From positions 5,225,050 to 5,289,049 of the forward strand of contig NZ_CP033433.1 of assembly GCF_003713065.1 (NCBI RefSeq): a stretch of 64,000 nucleotides of DNA, written 5' to 3'. Source of the DNA: Cohnella candidum (GTDB lineage: Bacteria; Bacillota; Bacilli; Paenibacillales; Paenibacillaceae). Positions within the stretch are counted from its first letter, which is position 1. Every line of letters starts with the position of its first letter. The notes under the pieces were generated by a model, which was not told where the DNA came from, searched no databases, and worked only from the letters and a program-made list of their open reading frames with translations. The translations under genes and the position numbers were made by a program. This document shows, piece after piece, positions 9,200-22,302 of this stretch.

Positions 9200-10924
9200 G
9201 TGACGTTCCGATCGTTGAAGCGGCTTTTCCCGTTCCGCAGCATGCGGGCCAAATTGCTCGTCTGCTTCCTCGTGGTCACGATCATTCCCTTGCTGACGCT
9301 CGGGGCCCTGTCTTATTACCAATCCGCGAAAATGGTCAATTCCCAGTTCGGCAAATACGGGGAAAACGCCGTCGCCCAGCTTGAGCAGCAGACAAGCTCC
9401 TATCTGAGCCGGATGAAGCAGACGACGGAAGCGATAAATTCCTACTTGCTCGATCCGGCGCGAGCGGACCTCGGCAACGTCGCGCCGACCGCTTACCAGG
9501 AGATCCTGGATAAAAACGATTTCGAGGATTTCCTGAAAGCGCTTCATACCGACCGTACCGCCGGCATATACGTCATCACGCGTTCGGGGTATTTCTATGG
9601 GGAGAATAACCTCGACGTCGCGAAGCTGGAACGTACCCTCGCTTGGGGAGCGGAATCCGATCCCGCCACAGGCGAAAACTGGCTCGGGTTCTACGTTCAG
9701 GAGCATATTGTCGATGCCGGCAGTCCGGAGCGGCCCGTCCTCGGCTTGGCCGTCTCGATCAACAATCCGTACGGAGCGCTCCGCGGAAGCAAGATATTGG
9801 TCGAAGAAAACGCGGAGGATTTGCTTCGCGCGTTCCGCCTGTTCGAACGGGATACGAAAGCCCATTTGAAAATCACGGATCCGAAGGGAAGGGTCATCTA
9901 TGAAACGCAGCCCGGCATCCCGCCCGGAGACCGGGACATCGTATGGAAAAAGAATTTGTCCGCGAACGACTGGACGATCGAAGCCAGGCTCCCTGCCCGG
10001 GATTTCTTCCGTTCGTCCGGGATTATCCGGTCCAACACGGTCATGGCCGCCGCGGCTTCGTGCCTGCTCGCGTTCGGGTTCGCTTATTTGTTCTCGTCCC
10101 GCTTTACCGCCCGCATCCGCCGTTTGAAGGATTCGATGCAGAAGGTCAGCTTCGGCAAGCTGCACACGAGAACGAAAGTGGAAGCCCGGGATGAGCTCGG
10201 CAGCCTGGATATCAGCTTCAACAGCATGGTGGAGGGCATCCAGTCCCTGGTCCGGGAAGTGGAGCGCACCGAAGCGCTCAAGAAAGAAGCCGAACTGAGG
10301 GCTTTCCATTATCAAATCAATCCCCACCTGCTGTTCAACACGCTCAACTCCATCCAATGGAAGGCGAGATTGGCCGGAGCGGAAGACATCCGGCAAATGC
10401 TTTACCACCTCGCCATGGTGCTGGAAGGCAATCTGGAAATTACGCAAGAGCTGGTGCCTCTTGGCCGTGAGCTGCGCATCATCGAACATTATCTCAAAAT
10501 CCAGGAAGTGCGGTACGGTCCCGTCTTCCGCTACGAGCTGGAATGCGACGAATCGCTGAAAGATTACCTGATTCCCCGAATGACGCTCCAGCCGTTGTTC
10601 GAAAATATATTTTTCCACGGCTTCGAAGACGGCAAAGGCGGCATACGCCTGACGATCAGGGAAGCGGGCAGCCTCCTGCAGCTTGTCCTTACCGACAACG
10701 GGACCGGCATTGCGCCCGATAAGCTGAAGCGGCTGCTTCAGCCCGACGCGAAACGGAAAGGAAAGGGAGGACTCGGGGTGCAGAACGTGGACCAGAAATT
10801 CAAGCTGCACTACGGCCCTCAGTATGGATTGACGGTTCAGTCGCGGGCCGGCCAAGGCACGACGGTCATGATCCAGTGGCCCAAAAAGGAGGACAACCGG
10901 AATGGCGGAGGCAAACACGATTAA
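9200..10924 (+). CDS. YesM-type sensor histidine kinase
   Basis: Membrane sensor kinase of 574 residues. A first membrane segment lies near residues 14-36 (LLVCFLVVTIIPLLTLGAL), then an extracytoplasmic sensor region of about 235 residues, a second membrane segment (MAAAASCLLAFGFAYLF), a HAMP linker and the His_kinase domain. The phosphoacceptor is His376 in FHYQINPHLLFNTLNS; the ATP-binding lid is seen as LVLTDNGTGIAPD and GKGGLGVQNV. I chose GTG 9200 because GGAGGAGG sits 10 bases upstream; ATG 9167 would overlap that site. It overlaps the regulator gene by 23 bases, so the two are translated together. Confidence 0.9.
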   Translation: MTFRSLKRLFPFRSMRAKLLVCFLVVTIIPLLTLGALSYYQSAKMVNSQFGKYGENAVAQLEQQTSSYLSRMKQTTEAINSYLLDPARADLGNVAPTAYQEILDKNDFEDFLKALHTDRTAGIYVITRSGYFYGENNLDVAKLERTLAWGAESDPATGENWLGFYVQEHIVDAGSPERPVLGLAVSINNPYGALRGSKILVEENAEDLLRAFRLFERDTKAHLKITDPKGRVIYETQPGIPPGDRDIVWKKNLSANDWTIEARLPARDFFRSSGIIRSNTVMAAAASCLLAFGFAYLFSSRFTARIRRLKDSMQKVSFGKLHTRTKVEARDELGSLDISFNSMVEGIQSLVREVERTEALKKEAELRAFHYQINPHLLFNTLNSIQWKARLAGAEDIRQMLYHLAMVLEGNLEITQELVPLGRELRIIEHYLKIQEVRYGPVFRYELECDESLKDYLIPRMTLQPLFENIFFHGFEDGKGGIRLTIREAGSLLQLVLTDNGTGIAPDKLKRLLQPDAKRKGKGGLGVQNVDQKFKLHYGPQYGLTVQSRAGQGTTVMIQWPKKEDNRNGGGKHD

Positions 10925-12098
10925 AGTATTGATCGCGGACGACGAGAGCATCGTACGGAAAGGCCTGCAAGCCACCGTTCCCTGGCATAAATTCGGGATG
11001 GAAGTCGTGGCCGACGCACCTAACGGCCGCAAGGCTTGGGAAGCGTTCCTGGAGCACCGGCCGCAGGTGGTGATCACCGACATCGTCATGCCCGAGATGG
11101 ACGGAATCGAGTTGTCCCGCAAAGTGAAAAACGAGGATCCGAACGCGAAAATCATCCTGCTCAGCTGCCACCGCGATTTTGAGTATGCCCAGCAGGGGAT
11201 GAAAATCGGGGCTTCCGGGTATTTGCTCAAAACCGCCTTCGAGGACGACGAATTGGAAGGAATGCTCGAGAAGTTCCGCCGGGAACTTTCGGCTGCGCAG
11301 CCCGTTTCTCCCGAAGCGGGTGAAGCGGAAGACGAGCGCCTTGCCACCCTGCTTTATGCTTGGCTCAGCGGGCATGGCGGCCAATTTCAAGGAGAGATGG
11401 AGAAGCGAACGCGGGAGAATTGGCATTGGAACGGCCAGCCGGCCTATGTCTATCTGATCAAATCTTCAGGGAACGGAACGGAATGGCGCGAACTGCTTGG
11501 CGGGAAAGAAGGGAACGGGAACGGAGGGCCGGACGGTGCCGTCATTCCATTCGGCGAGCACCGCTGCTTCTGGATGTTTCCCCAGTCGGCGGCCGAGTCG
11601 GCGGACAGCCTGCTCGTCGCCCTGAAGAGCGAGAGGCCCCAGCTCCTATGGGCGAAGAAAGGGCCGCTGGAGAGCGCGGACGAACGGCTCCAGGCGATCC
11701 TGTCCTTGCATAAAGAAGCGGAATTGGAAAAATCGTACGGAGTCACCGCGGGCGATTGGCCGGAGCCGATCTGGAAAGCGGTCAAGCTGCTCCATGAGGA
11801 TCCGGAGGCGGAATGGACGGTCGGCGACGTGGCCAAGGAAGTCGGACTCAGCCGGAGCCACTTTTCCATCCTGTTCAAGAGAACGGTCGGGGACAGCTTC
11901 GTCGCTTTCCAGTATAAGCGCAAGCTGAAGCTTTCTTACGGACTCTTGAAGGATACGCATCTGACGATGCAAGAGATCGCCGAGCGGACGGGACTGGGCG
12001 ACAGCAAATATTTCAGCAAATGGTTCAAGCGCTGCACCGGTCTGACGCCCAGCCAATACCGCGCACGACAAAAAGACGGCAAGCCCAAAACAGAATGA
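10902..12098 (+). CDS. Response regulator with AraC-type DNA-binding domain
   Basis: Partner of the preceding kinase. The N-terminal receiver domain carries IADDES, phospho-acceptor Asp60 in ITDIVMPEMDG and Lys in GYLLKTAF; the C-terminal AraC/XylS helix-turn-helix pair spans roughly residues 300-390 (VAKEVGLSRSHFSILFKRTVG and IAERTGLGDSKYFSKWFKR, quoted in part: GLSRSHFSILFKR, TGLGDSKYFSKWFKR). 398 residues, as usual for YesN-like regulators. ATG 10902 follows AAGGAGG at 10886-10892. It most likely activates the sugar-transport operon that starts 130 bases downstream. Confidence 0.9.
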   Translation: MAEANTIKVLIADDESIVRKGLQATVPWHKFGMEVVADAPNGRKAWEAFLEHRPQVVITDIVMPEMDGIELSRKVKNEDPNAKIILLSCHRDFEYAQQGMKIGASGYLLKTAFEDDELEGMLEKFRRELSAAQPVSPEAGEAEDERLATLLYAWLSGHGGQFQGEMEKRTRENWHWNGQPAYVYLIKSSGNGTEWRELLGGKEGNGNGGPDGAVIPFGEHRCFWMFPQSAAESADSLLVALKSERPQLLWAKKGPLESADERLQAILSLHKEAELEKSYGVTAGDWPEPIWKAVKLLHEDPEAEWTVGDVAKEVGLSRSHFSILFKRTVGDSFVAFQYKRKLKLSYGLLKDTHLTMQEIAERTGLGDSKYFSKWFKRCTGLTPSQYRARQKDGKPKTE

Positions 12099-12153
12099 CA
12101 CCCTCCGGCGCCCATCGAACAAAAGCGCACGAAGGTTCGGATGGTTATCGGTG

Positions 12154-12193
12154 TTGAACCGCTTTCAGGTTGGCTACAATGAAAGCGGTTCAA
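12154..12193 (+). promoter_or_regulatory. 13-bp perfect inverted repeat bracketing a -10 box
   Basis: TTGAACCGCTTTC (12154-12166) and its exact reverse complement GAAAGCGGTTCAA (12181-12193) flank 14 bases that contain TACAAT (12175-12180). It lies 37 bases before the start of the sugar-binding lipoprotein. This is either an operator over the promoter or, because TTATTTT follows, a transcription attenuator/terminator for the regulator gene. Confidence 0.55.
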
Positions 12194-12230
12194 TTATTTT
12201 ATATCCGAATGAACAGGGGAGGCATACCGA

Positions 12231-13523
12231 ATGAAAAAGAAATGGTCCATGGCGCTGGCGGCCACGACGATCGCGACGTTGCTGCTGACGGCATGCGGCG
12301 GAGGCGGAGGCGGCACGAGCGAAAGCGGCGCGCCGTCCGGATCCCCGGCGGCATCCGGCGGCGGTTCCGCCGGCACGCAGACGATCCGGTTCGCCACGTG
12401 GGATACGGGCGACGCCTTGAAGATCGAGCAGGACATCGCCAAGAAATTCGAAGAGAGCCATCCCGGCACGAAGATCCAGGTAGAGGCTTATGCCGACGGT
12501 TTCGACCAGAAGCTGGCCGCGGGCTTCGGCGCGACGAACCCGCCGGACGTGATGTACATGTGGGATTTCCCCACGTACCACCAATCGCTGGAACCCCTGG
12601 ACGGATACGTGTCCAAGGACGCAAGCCTGAAAGTGGACGACTTCTACTCGGGACTGTTCAATTACGGCAAGATCGAAGGCAAGCTGTACGGCATTCCGGC
12701 CGGATTTACGAGCCGCGTCGTTTATTACAACAAGAAGCTGTTCGACGAAGCGAAGATCCCGTATCCGAAAGACGGCTGGACTTGGAACGATTTTCAGGCC
12801 ATCTCCGCCAAGCTGAGCGACAAGGCGAAGAAGCAGTACGGCTTCGGCGTCCGGGCGTCGAACGACACATACGACTTGCAAGGGTTCGTATGGAGCAACG
12901 GAAGCTCCTTTATCTCCGATGACGGCAAGAAGATCGACGGTTATATGAACAGCAAGGAAACGGCGCAAGCCATCCAGGTTTTCGGCGACATGGTGAAAAA
13001 CGGCTCGGCGGTGCTGGTCGGCGGCAAAGGCCAGCAAAGCGGAGAGGACATTTTCAAAGCCGGCAAGATCGCCATGTGGGAAAGCGGAATTTGGCCGCTC
13101 GAGTCGTTCAAGACGGCGGGCATCGACGTAGGCACCGTGGAAATGCCGGCGTTTCCGGGCAAACCGGTCAAAGGCGTCATCGCGGAATCCGCGCTCTCCA
13201 TCGCCAAGGATTCGAAACAGAAGGATCTGGCTTGGGAATTCGTCAAATTCTACGTCTCCGACGAAGCCATCAAAATGCGCAAGGCCGATTTGCCCGTCCG
13301 GGTCAGCGTCGTGAACGAGCTGAAATTGGATCAGGATCCGCTGTACAAGCCGTTCTATACGATGCTTGAGCGTTCCGACAATACGCCGGCCTTCCTGCTC
13401 AACGCCAAATGGAATGAAGTCAACCGCCAGCTTTCGGCGGCGGTGGAAGCGGTCGTGCAGGGCAGCGACGCCCAGGACGCGCTCAACCAAGCCGTAAAAG
13501 ACAGCGAGCGCTATTTGAAGTAG
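12231..13523 (+). CDS. Extracellular sugar-binding lipoprotein of an ABC transporter
   Basis: Family 1 solute-binding protein of 430 residues, anchored to the outer face of the membrane. The lipoprotein signal peptide ends in the lipobox LLTAC (Cys about residue 22), followed by a Gly/Ser-rich linker. The body shows typical features: IRFATWDTGDALKIEQDIAKK, PPDVMYMWDFPTY, LYGIPAGFTSRVVYYNKKLF and MWESGIWPLE. ATG 12231 follows AGGGGAGG. The two permease genes follow directly, and no ATPase gene is present, so it probably shares an MsmX-type ATPase encoded elsewhere. The neighbouring beta-galactosidase suggests a galactoside substrate. Confidence 0.92.
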   Translation: MKKKWSMALAATTIATLLLTACGGGGGGTSESGAPSGSPAASGGGSAGTQTIRFATWDTGDALKIEQDIAKKFEESHPGTKIQVEAYADGFDQKLAAGFGATNPPDVMYMWDFPTYHQSLEPLDGYVSKDASLKVDDFYSGLFNYGKIEGKLYGIPAGFTSRVVYYNKKLFDEAKIPYPKDGWTWNDFQAISAKLSDKAKKQYGFGVRASNDTYDLQGFVWSNGSSFISDDGKKIDGYMNSKETAQAIQVFGDMVKNGSAVLVGGKGQQSGEDIFKAGKIAMWESGIWPLESFKTAGIDVGTVEMPAFPGKPVKGVIAESALSIAKDSKQKDLAWEFVKFYVSDEAIKMRKADLPVRVSVVNELKLDQDPLYKPFYTMLERSDNTPAFLLNAKWNEVNRQLSAAVEAVVQGSDAQDALNQAVKDSERYLK

Positions 13524-13548
13524 AACCGCGCAGAAAGAAGGTTAAGAG

Positions 13549-14520
13549 ATGGCTCAGACCTACCCGCGTCACTCAGGGGAACAAACGGCCAGCCTCAAGC
13601 CTGCAAGGAAACGAAGCGGGGGTAGGGCGGTGCCCTACCTCTTCCTATTCCCTTGGATATTCGGATTCCTCGTGTTCACGCTGGGGCCGTTGCTGTTTTC
13701 GCTCATCATCTCGTTTTTCGATTGGCCGATCGTAGGGCAGGTTCACTTTATCGGGTTCGGCAATTATGCCGCCATGTTTACGGATGATCCGCTGTTTTGG
13801 AAATCGTTCGGCGTGACGATCAAGTTCGCCGCTTTGTTCGTGCCGCTCAACATCGCCGTGGCCCTCGGGCTCGCGCTGCTGCTCAACCAAAACACGAGAG
13901 GCACCGCCTTTTTCCGAACCGCCTTCTATTTGCCCTCGGTCATTTCGGGGGTCGCCCTGGCCATGATCTGGTCGTGGGTGTACAGCGGAGATTACGGCAT
14001 CCTCAATTATTTTCTGTCCTTAGTCGGCGTGCAGGGCCCGGATTGGCTCAATGACAAGCATTGGTCCCTGGCCGCCATGGTCATTGCCAGCCTCTGGGGG
14101 CAAGGCTCCATGATGCTGATTTTCTTAGCCGGCTTGAAGGGGATTCCGAAAGACATTTACGAATCCGCTTCGATCGACGGCGCGGGCAAGCTCAGACAGT
14201 TCGCGAGCATCACGATTCCGATGCTGAGTCCGACGATCCTGTTCAACCTGATCACTTCGATCATCGCGGCGTTCCAACAGCTGACGCTGGCGCTTCTGCT
14301 CACCGGAGGCGGACCGCTGAAGTCGACTTACTTCTACGCCATGTACATGTACGAGAACGCGTTCAAATATTTCAAAATGGGCTATTCCGCGGCGAACGCT
14401 TGGTTCATGTTCCTCATCGTGCTCGTATTGACGCTCGCGGTGTTCAAAACGTCGGAAGCCTGGGTGTTCTACGAAGGGGAAATGAAGCGGAAAACGCCGG
14501 GAAGGAGGCGTGCGTCATGA
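13549..14520 (+). CDS. Sugar ABC transporter permease (MalF/UgpA-like)
   Basis: Integral membrane permease of 323 residues with six predicted membrane segments, starting at about residue 28 (YLFLFPWIFGFLVFTLGPLLF, first segment). The EAA loop that docks the ATPase reads IPKDIYESASIDGAGKLRQF near residue 210. ATG 13549 is preceded by AGAAAGAAGG. Its stop overlaps the start of the second permease (ATGA), indicating a heterodimer made from a coupled transcript. Substrate specificity is set by the preceding binding protein. Confidence 0.92.
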   Translation: MAQTYPRHSGEQTASLKPARKRSGGRAVPYLFLFPWIFGFLVFTLGPLLFSLIISFFDWPIVGQVHFIGFGNYAAMFTDDPLFWKSFGVTIKFAALFVPLNIAVALGLALLLNQNTRGTAFFRTAFYLPSVISGVALAMIWSWVYSGDYGILNYFLSLVGVQGPDWLNDKHWSLAAMVIASLWGQGSMMLIFLAGLKGIPKDIYESASIDGAGKLRQFASITIPMLSPTILFNLITSIIAAFQQLTLALLLTGGGPLKSTYFYAMYMYENAFKYFKMGYSAANAWFMFLIVLVLTLAVFKTSEAWVFYEGEMKRKTPGRRRAS

Positions 14521-15329
14521 AAAAGCTGCCGGTGTACGCCATGCTGTTCCTGTGCTCCCTTCTGTTCATCGCGCCGCTGTTCTGGGCGGTGACCACGGCG
14601 CTGAAGTCGCAGACCGAGCTGTACTTGTTTCCGCCCAAATGGATTCCGTCCGTTTGGAAGTTCGGCAATTTCGCCGAAGCCTGGACCAGCCAGCCGTTTA
14701 ACCTGTTCTTGAAAAACACCCTCGCCGTGACCGCGCTATCGACGCTCGGACAACTGGTGTCGTGCGCCTTGGTCGCCTACGGTTTCGCGAGATTCACGTT
14801 CAAAGGCCGCGATTTCCTGTTCCTGGTCGTCCTCGCGACGATGATGATTCCGTGGGAAGTGACGATGATCCCGCAATACATGGAGTTCAATTACCTAGGC
14901 TGGATCAATACGCTCAAACCGCTCATCGTGCCGTCCTGGTTCGGTTCGGCGTACTTCATCTTCCTGCTGCGCCAATTCATTCTGACGATTCCGCGCGAGC
15001 TGGACGAAGCGGCGACGATCGACGGGGCGAGCAAGCTGGGCATCTTCCGGAAGATCATCGTTCCGCTGATGGGCCCGTCGCTGATTCTCGTCGCCGTGTT
15101 CCAAATGATGAACTGCTGGAACGACTACCTGGGGCCGCTCATTTTCCTGAACGACCAGTCGCAATACACGCTGACGCTCGGGCTGGCGCAATTCAAGGGA
15201 ATGTACGGCGTCGACATGCAGTCCATCATGGCGGTGACCTGCCTGATCTCGATTCTGCCGCTCGTCGTGTTCTTTCTCGCGCAGCGTTATATCGTCGGGG
15301 GAATCGCGGGAACGGGCATCAAGGGCTAA
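14517..15329 (+). CDS. Sugar ABC transporter permease (MalG/UgpE-like)
   Basis: Second permease of the pair, 270 residues, with six predicted membrane segments and the EAA loop IPRELDEAATIDGASKLGIF near residue 160. ATG 14517 follows GGAAGGAGGCG (14501-14510) and overlaps the stop of the first permease by four bases. The next gene, a beta-galactosidase, begins 48 bases later on the same strand without a terminator, so transport and hydrolysis genes appear co-transcribed. Confidence 0.92.
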   Translation: MKKLPVYAMLFLCSLLFIAPLFWAVTTALKSQTELYLFPPKWIPSVWKFGNFAEAWTSQPFNLFLKNTLAVTALSTLGQLVSCALVAYGFARFTFKGRDFLFLVVLATMMIPWEVTMIPQYMEFNYLGWINTLKPLIVPSWFGSAYFIFLLRQFILTIPRELDEAATIDGASKLGIFRKIIVPLMGPSLILVAVFQMMNCWNDYLGPLIFLNDQSQYTLTLGLAQFKGMYGVDMQSIMAVTCLISILPLVVFFLAQRYIVGGIAGTGIKG

Positions 15330-19260
<3,931 letters not shown>

Positions 19261-19308
19261 CGAATAACGCGGGAGGATTCCCGATCAAATAGAATGGAGG
19301 CGTACCCT

Positions 19309-20709
19309 TTGACCCGAACCCGGACTTTTGCCCATCCTTATATTCCGAATACGGTCCCGGAAGTCCAGGCCGAGATGCTGAAAGAGATCGGCCTGGATTC
19401 GGTCGATCAGCTCCACGACGCGATCCCCGAATCGCTCAAGCTGAACCGGGACATGAAGCTTCCGCCGGCGATGACGGAACACGAGCTCCGCCGGCATATC
19501 GACGCCCTTCTCGCCAAAAACAAGCACGGCGGCGCTTATCTGAATTTTCTCGGAGCCGGATGCTGGCAGCATTTCGTTCCCGCCGTTTGCGACGAAATCA
19601 ACCAGCGGTCGGAATTCGTGACCGCTTACGCGGGCGAGCCTTATGAAGACCACGGCCGCTTCCAGGCGCTGTTCGAATACCAAAGCCTGATCGCCGAGCT
19701 CGTGGACATGGACGTGGTGAACGTCCCGACTTTCGACTGGGCGCAAGCCGCTTCGACGGCGATCCGAATGGCGGGCCGGATTACCGGCCGCCGGACGGCG
19801 CTCCTGCCGAAATCGGCGGACCCGGATAAAATCATGATCATTCGAAACTACTGCACGCCCGTTATGGAGCTGCGGCTCGTGGAGATTGACTCCGCTACCG
19901 GGCGCATCGACCTGGACGATCTGCGCGCCAAGCTGGATGCTGATACGGCCGCGGTTTACTTCGAAAACCCGGGTTACCTCGGCATTATAGAGGATCAAGG
20001 CAGCGCCATATCGGCGTTGGCCCATGAGGCCGGGGCCGTATCCATCGTCGGCGTGGACCCCATCTCGCTCGGCGTCCTGCAGCCGCCCGGCGGCTATGGC
20101 GCCGATATCGTCTGCGGGGATCTGCAGCCGCTCGGCATGCATATGAACTACGGCGGCGGGCAGGCCGGCTTCATCGCTACGCGGGACGAAGAAACTTACG
20201 TGATGGAATACCCTTCCCGCCTGTTCGGCATCGTGCCGACCGAGGTCGAAGGCGAATACGGCTTCGGCGACGTCGCTTACGAGCGGACCTCGTTCGCCCT
20301 GCGCGAGAAAGGGAAGGAATCCGTCGGGACCCAGACGGCATTGTGGGGCATCACCGCAGGCGTGTATTTGTCCCTGATGGGTCCTTACGGCATGCAAGAG
20401 CTCGGCGGCACCATCATGCAGAAATCGCAATACGCGGCGAAAAAACTCGCGGCGATCCCGGGAGTCGGCCTGCGTTTCCCCGGCACCGCGTTTTTCAAAG
20501 AATTCGTCGTCGATTTCAACGGAACGGGGTTAAAGGTGGCGGAAATCAACCGGCGCCTTGCCGAGGCCGGTATTTTCGGCGGCAAGGACTTGTCCGGCGG
20601 GTTCCCGGAATGGGGCCAATGCGCGCTGTACTGCGTGACCGAAATACACTCCAAGGCGGATTTGGACCGGCTGGCGGAAGCGATCGCGAAGATCGTCGCC
20701 AAGCCGTAA
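19309..20709 (+). CDS. GcvPA-like PLP-fold protein (glycine decarboxylase subunit 1 homologue)
   Basis: Homologue of the N-terminal half of glycine decarboxylase (P-protein), 466 residues from TTG 19309, which has GGAGG 8 bases upstream (alternative ATG 19294 would overlap that site). Recognisable segments include FLGAGCWQHFVPAV, TAYAGEPYEDHGRFQALFEY, GLQPLGM-like DLQPLGMHMNYGGGQAGF and LSGGFPEWGQCALYCVTE. It is divergent from housekeeping GcvPA: the position normally reading SNICSNQAL reads SVGTQTAL, and SMYDGGTALAEA reads PTFDWAQAASTA. It pairs with the downstream GcvPB-like gene. No gcvT or gcvH is nearby, so the role may differ from glycine cleavage. Confidence 0.75.
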   Translation: MTRTRTFAHPYIPNTVPEVQAEMLKEIGLDSVDQLHDAIPESLKLNRDMKLPPAMTEHELRRHIDALLAKNKHGGAYLNFLGAGCWQHFVPAVCDEINQRSEFVTAYAGEPYEDHGRFQALFEYQSLIAELVDMDVVNVPTFDWAQAASTAIRMAGRITGRRTALLPKSADPDKIMIIRNYCTPVMELRLVEIDSATGRIDLDDLRAKLDADTAAVYFENPGYLGIIEDQGSAISALAHEAGAVSIVGVDPISLGVLQPPGGYGADIVCGDLQPLGMHMNYGGGQAGFIATRDEETYVMEYPSRLFGIVPTEVEGEYGFGDVAYERTSFALREKGKESVGTQTALWGITAGVYLSLMGPYGMQELGGTIMQKSQYAAKKLAAIPGVGLRFPGTAFFKEFVVDFNGTGLKVAEINRRLAEAGIFGGKDLSGGFPEWGQCALYCVTEIHSKADLDRLAEAIAKIVAKP

Positions 20710-20742
20710 CCCTTCGCCCGATGAAAGGAAGGACATGACGCC

Positions 20743-22302
20743 ATGAAACGGATTCGCAGAGACCATCAAGTGCGGCGATTCCACCAAGCGAAGTGGGATG
20801 AGCCGGTCATATTCGAGCTTCACCGCCCGGGTGAGCGGGGGGTCATCCCTCCGGGGAGCGAGGAATCCCTTGCGGCCGAGGTCGGGGACGGTACGGGCCG
20901 GATTCCCGACTCCATGCGGCGGAGCGAATTGCCGAAGCTGCCGGAAATCGGGCAGGCCAAGGTGCTCCGGCATTATTTGCGGCTGTCCCAGGAGACGCTG
21001 GGTTCCGACCTCAACGTCGAAATCGGACAGGGTACCTGTACGATGAAATACATTCCGAGGATCAATGAGATGCTGATCCGCACGCCCCATCTGACGGAGC
21101 TGCATCCGCTGCAGGATGAAGAATCGGTGCAGGGCATGCTGGAAATTTTCCACCGGACGGATCTCGCGATGAGGGAAATTTCCGGCATGGACGCCTTCTC
21201 GTTCCAGTCGAGCAGCGGCACGCAGGCGTTGCTGGCCATGGCCTCGATCGTCCGCGCGTATCACGAATCGCGGGGCGAAGGCGACACGCGCGACGAAATC
21301 ATCACCACGATTTTCTCCCACCCCTCCCAAGCGGCGACGGCGGCGGTGAAGGGCTATAAAATCATCACCTTGCATCCGGACGAGGACGGGTTCCCGGATC
21401 TCGAGAAGCTGAAGAAGGCCGTTTCCCCGCGGACGGCCGGATTCGTGGTCGCCAACCCGGAGGATACGGGCATTTACAATCCCCGGATCCGCGAATTTAC
21501 CGACGTCGTGCACGCGGCGGGCGGCGTCTGCTATTACGACCAGGCGAACGCGAACGGCCTGCTCGGCATTACGCGCGCCAAGGAAGCGGGCTTCGACATG
21601 TGCTTCTTCAACCTGCACAAAACGTTCGCCGCTCCCCACATGTGCGGCGGTCCGGCAACGGGGGCGCTCGGGGTTGCCGAGCCGTTCAAACGGTTTTTGC
21701 CGGGACCCGTCGTCGATCTGGAGAATGGCCGCTACGTGCTGAAAGGCCAGGAGGACGGAAGCATAGGCAAAGTGCGCAGCTTCCACGGCGTGGCCCAAAC
21801 CGTGCTTCGCGCCTATGCCTGGATCATGAGCCTGGGACCTGACGGGCTGCGGGACGTGGCCCGGATCGCCGTGCTGAACAACAACTACCTGTATCATAAA
21901 ATCTTGAAAATCCGCGGGGCGAGCGCGCCCTATATCCGGGGACGCCGCCTGGAACAGGTGCGCTACAGCTGGAAGCAGCTGACCGATGAGACGGGCGTCA
22001 CGACGGAAGACATTACGCGCAGGATGTGCGATTTCGGCCTGCATTACTGGACTTCCCATCATCCTTATATCGTGCCGCAGCCGTTCACGCTGGAGCCGAC
22101 CGAGTCTTATTCCAAAGAAGACCTGGACGAATATATCCGCGCTTTGGAGCACATTTCGAACGAAGCTTATTCGAACCCCGAAGCGGTGAAGACGGCCCCG
22201 CACAACAGCACCGTCCACCGGAACGACGAATCGTCGCTTGACGATCCGAAGCAATGGTGCATCACGTGGCGGGCTTATTTGAAAAAAGCGCAGGAGAATT
22301 GA
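20743..22302 (+). CDS. GcvPB-like PLP-dependent subunit (glycine decarboxylase subunit 2 homologue)
   Basis: Homologue of the PLP-binding half of P-protein, 519 residues, some 30 longer than Bacillus GcvPB. The PLP-binding lysine is Lys293 in FNLHKTFAAPHMCGGPATGA; other family segments are LGSCTMKY-like GQGTCTMKYIPRINE, ELHPLQDEESVQGMLEI, FQSSSGTQALLAM and CYYDQANANGLLG. The glycine-rich stretch after the lysine differs from the usual TFTGPHGGGGPG. ATG 20743 is preceded by GAAAGGAAGG. It lies between the GcvPA-like gene and an MFS transporter in a sugar operon, and is probably a paralogue with a changed substrate. Confidence 0.78.
   Translation: MKRIRRDHQVRRFHQAKWDEPVIFELHRPGERGVIPPGSEESLAAEVGDGTGRIPDSMRRSELPKLPEIGQAKVLRHYLRLSQETLGSDLNVEIGQGTCTMKYIPRINEMLIRTPHLTELHPLQDEESVQGMLEIFHRTDLAMREISGMDAFSFQSSSGTQALLAMASIVRAYHESRGEGDTRDEIITTIFSHPSQAATAAVKGYKIITLHPDEDGFPDLEKLKKAVSPRTAGFVVANPEDTGIYNPRIREFTDVVHAAGGVCYYDQANANGLLGITRAKEAGFDMCFFNLHKTFAAPHMCGGPATGALGVAEPFKRFLPGPVVDLENGRYVLKGQEDGSIGKVRSFHGVAQTVLRAYAWIMSLGPDGLRDVARIAVLNNNYLYHKILKIRGASAPYIRGRRLEQVRYSWKQLTDETGVTTEDITRRMCDFGLHYWTSHHPYIVPQPFTLEPTESYSKEDLDEYIRALEHISNEAYSNPEAVKTAPHNSTVHRNDESSLDDPKQWCITWRAYLKKAQEN

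Noticed and set aside
9161..11347. 728-codon open frame on the minus strand
   Set aside because: It lies wholly opposite a clear histidine kinase and response regulator; long antisense frames are expected in GC-rich genes. The product has no recognisable domain.
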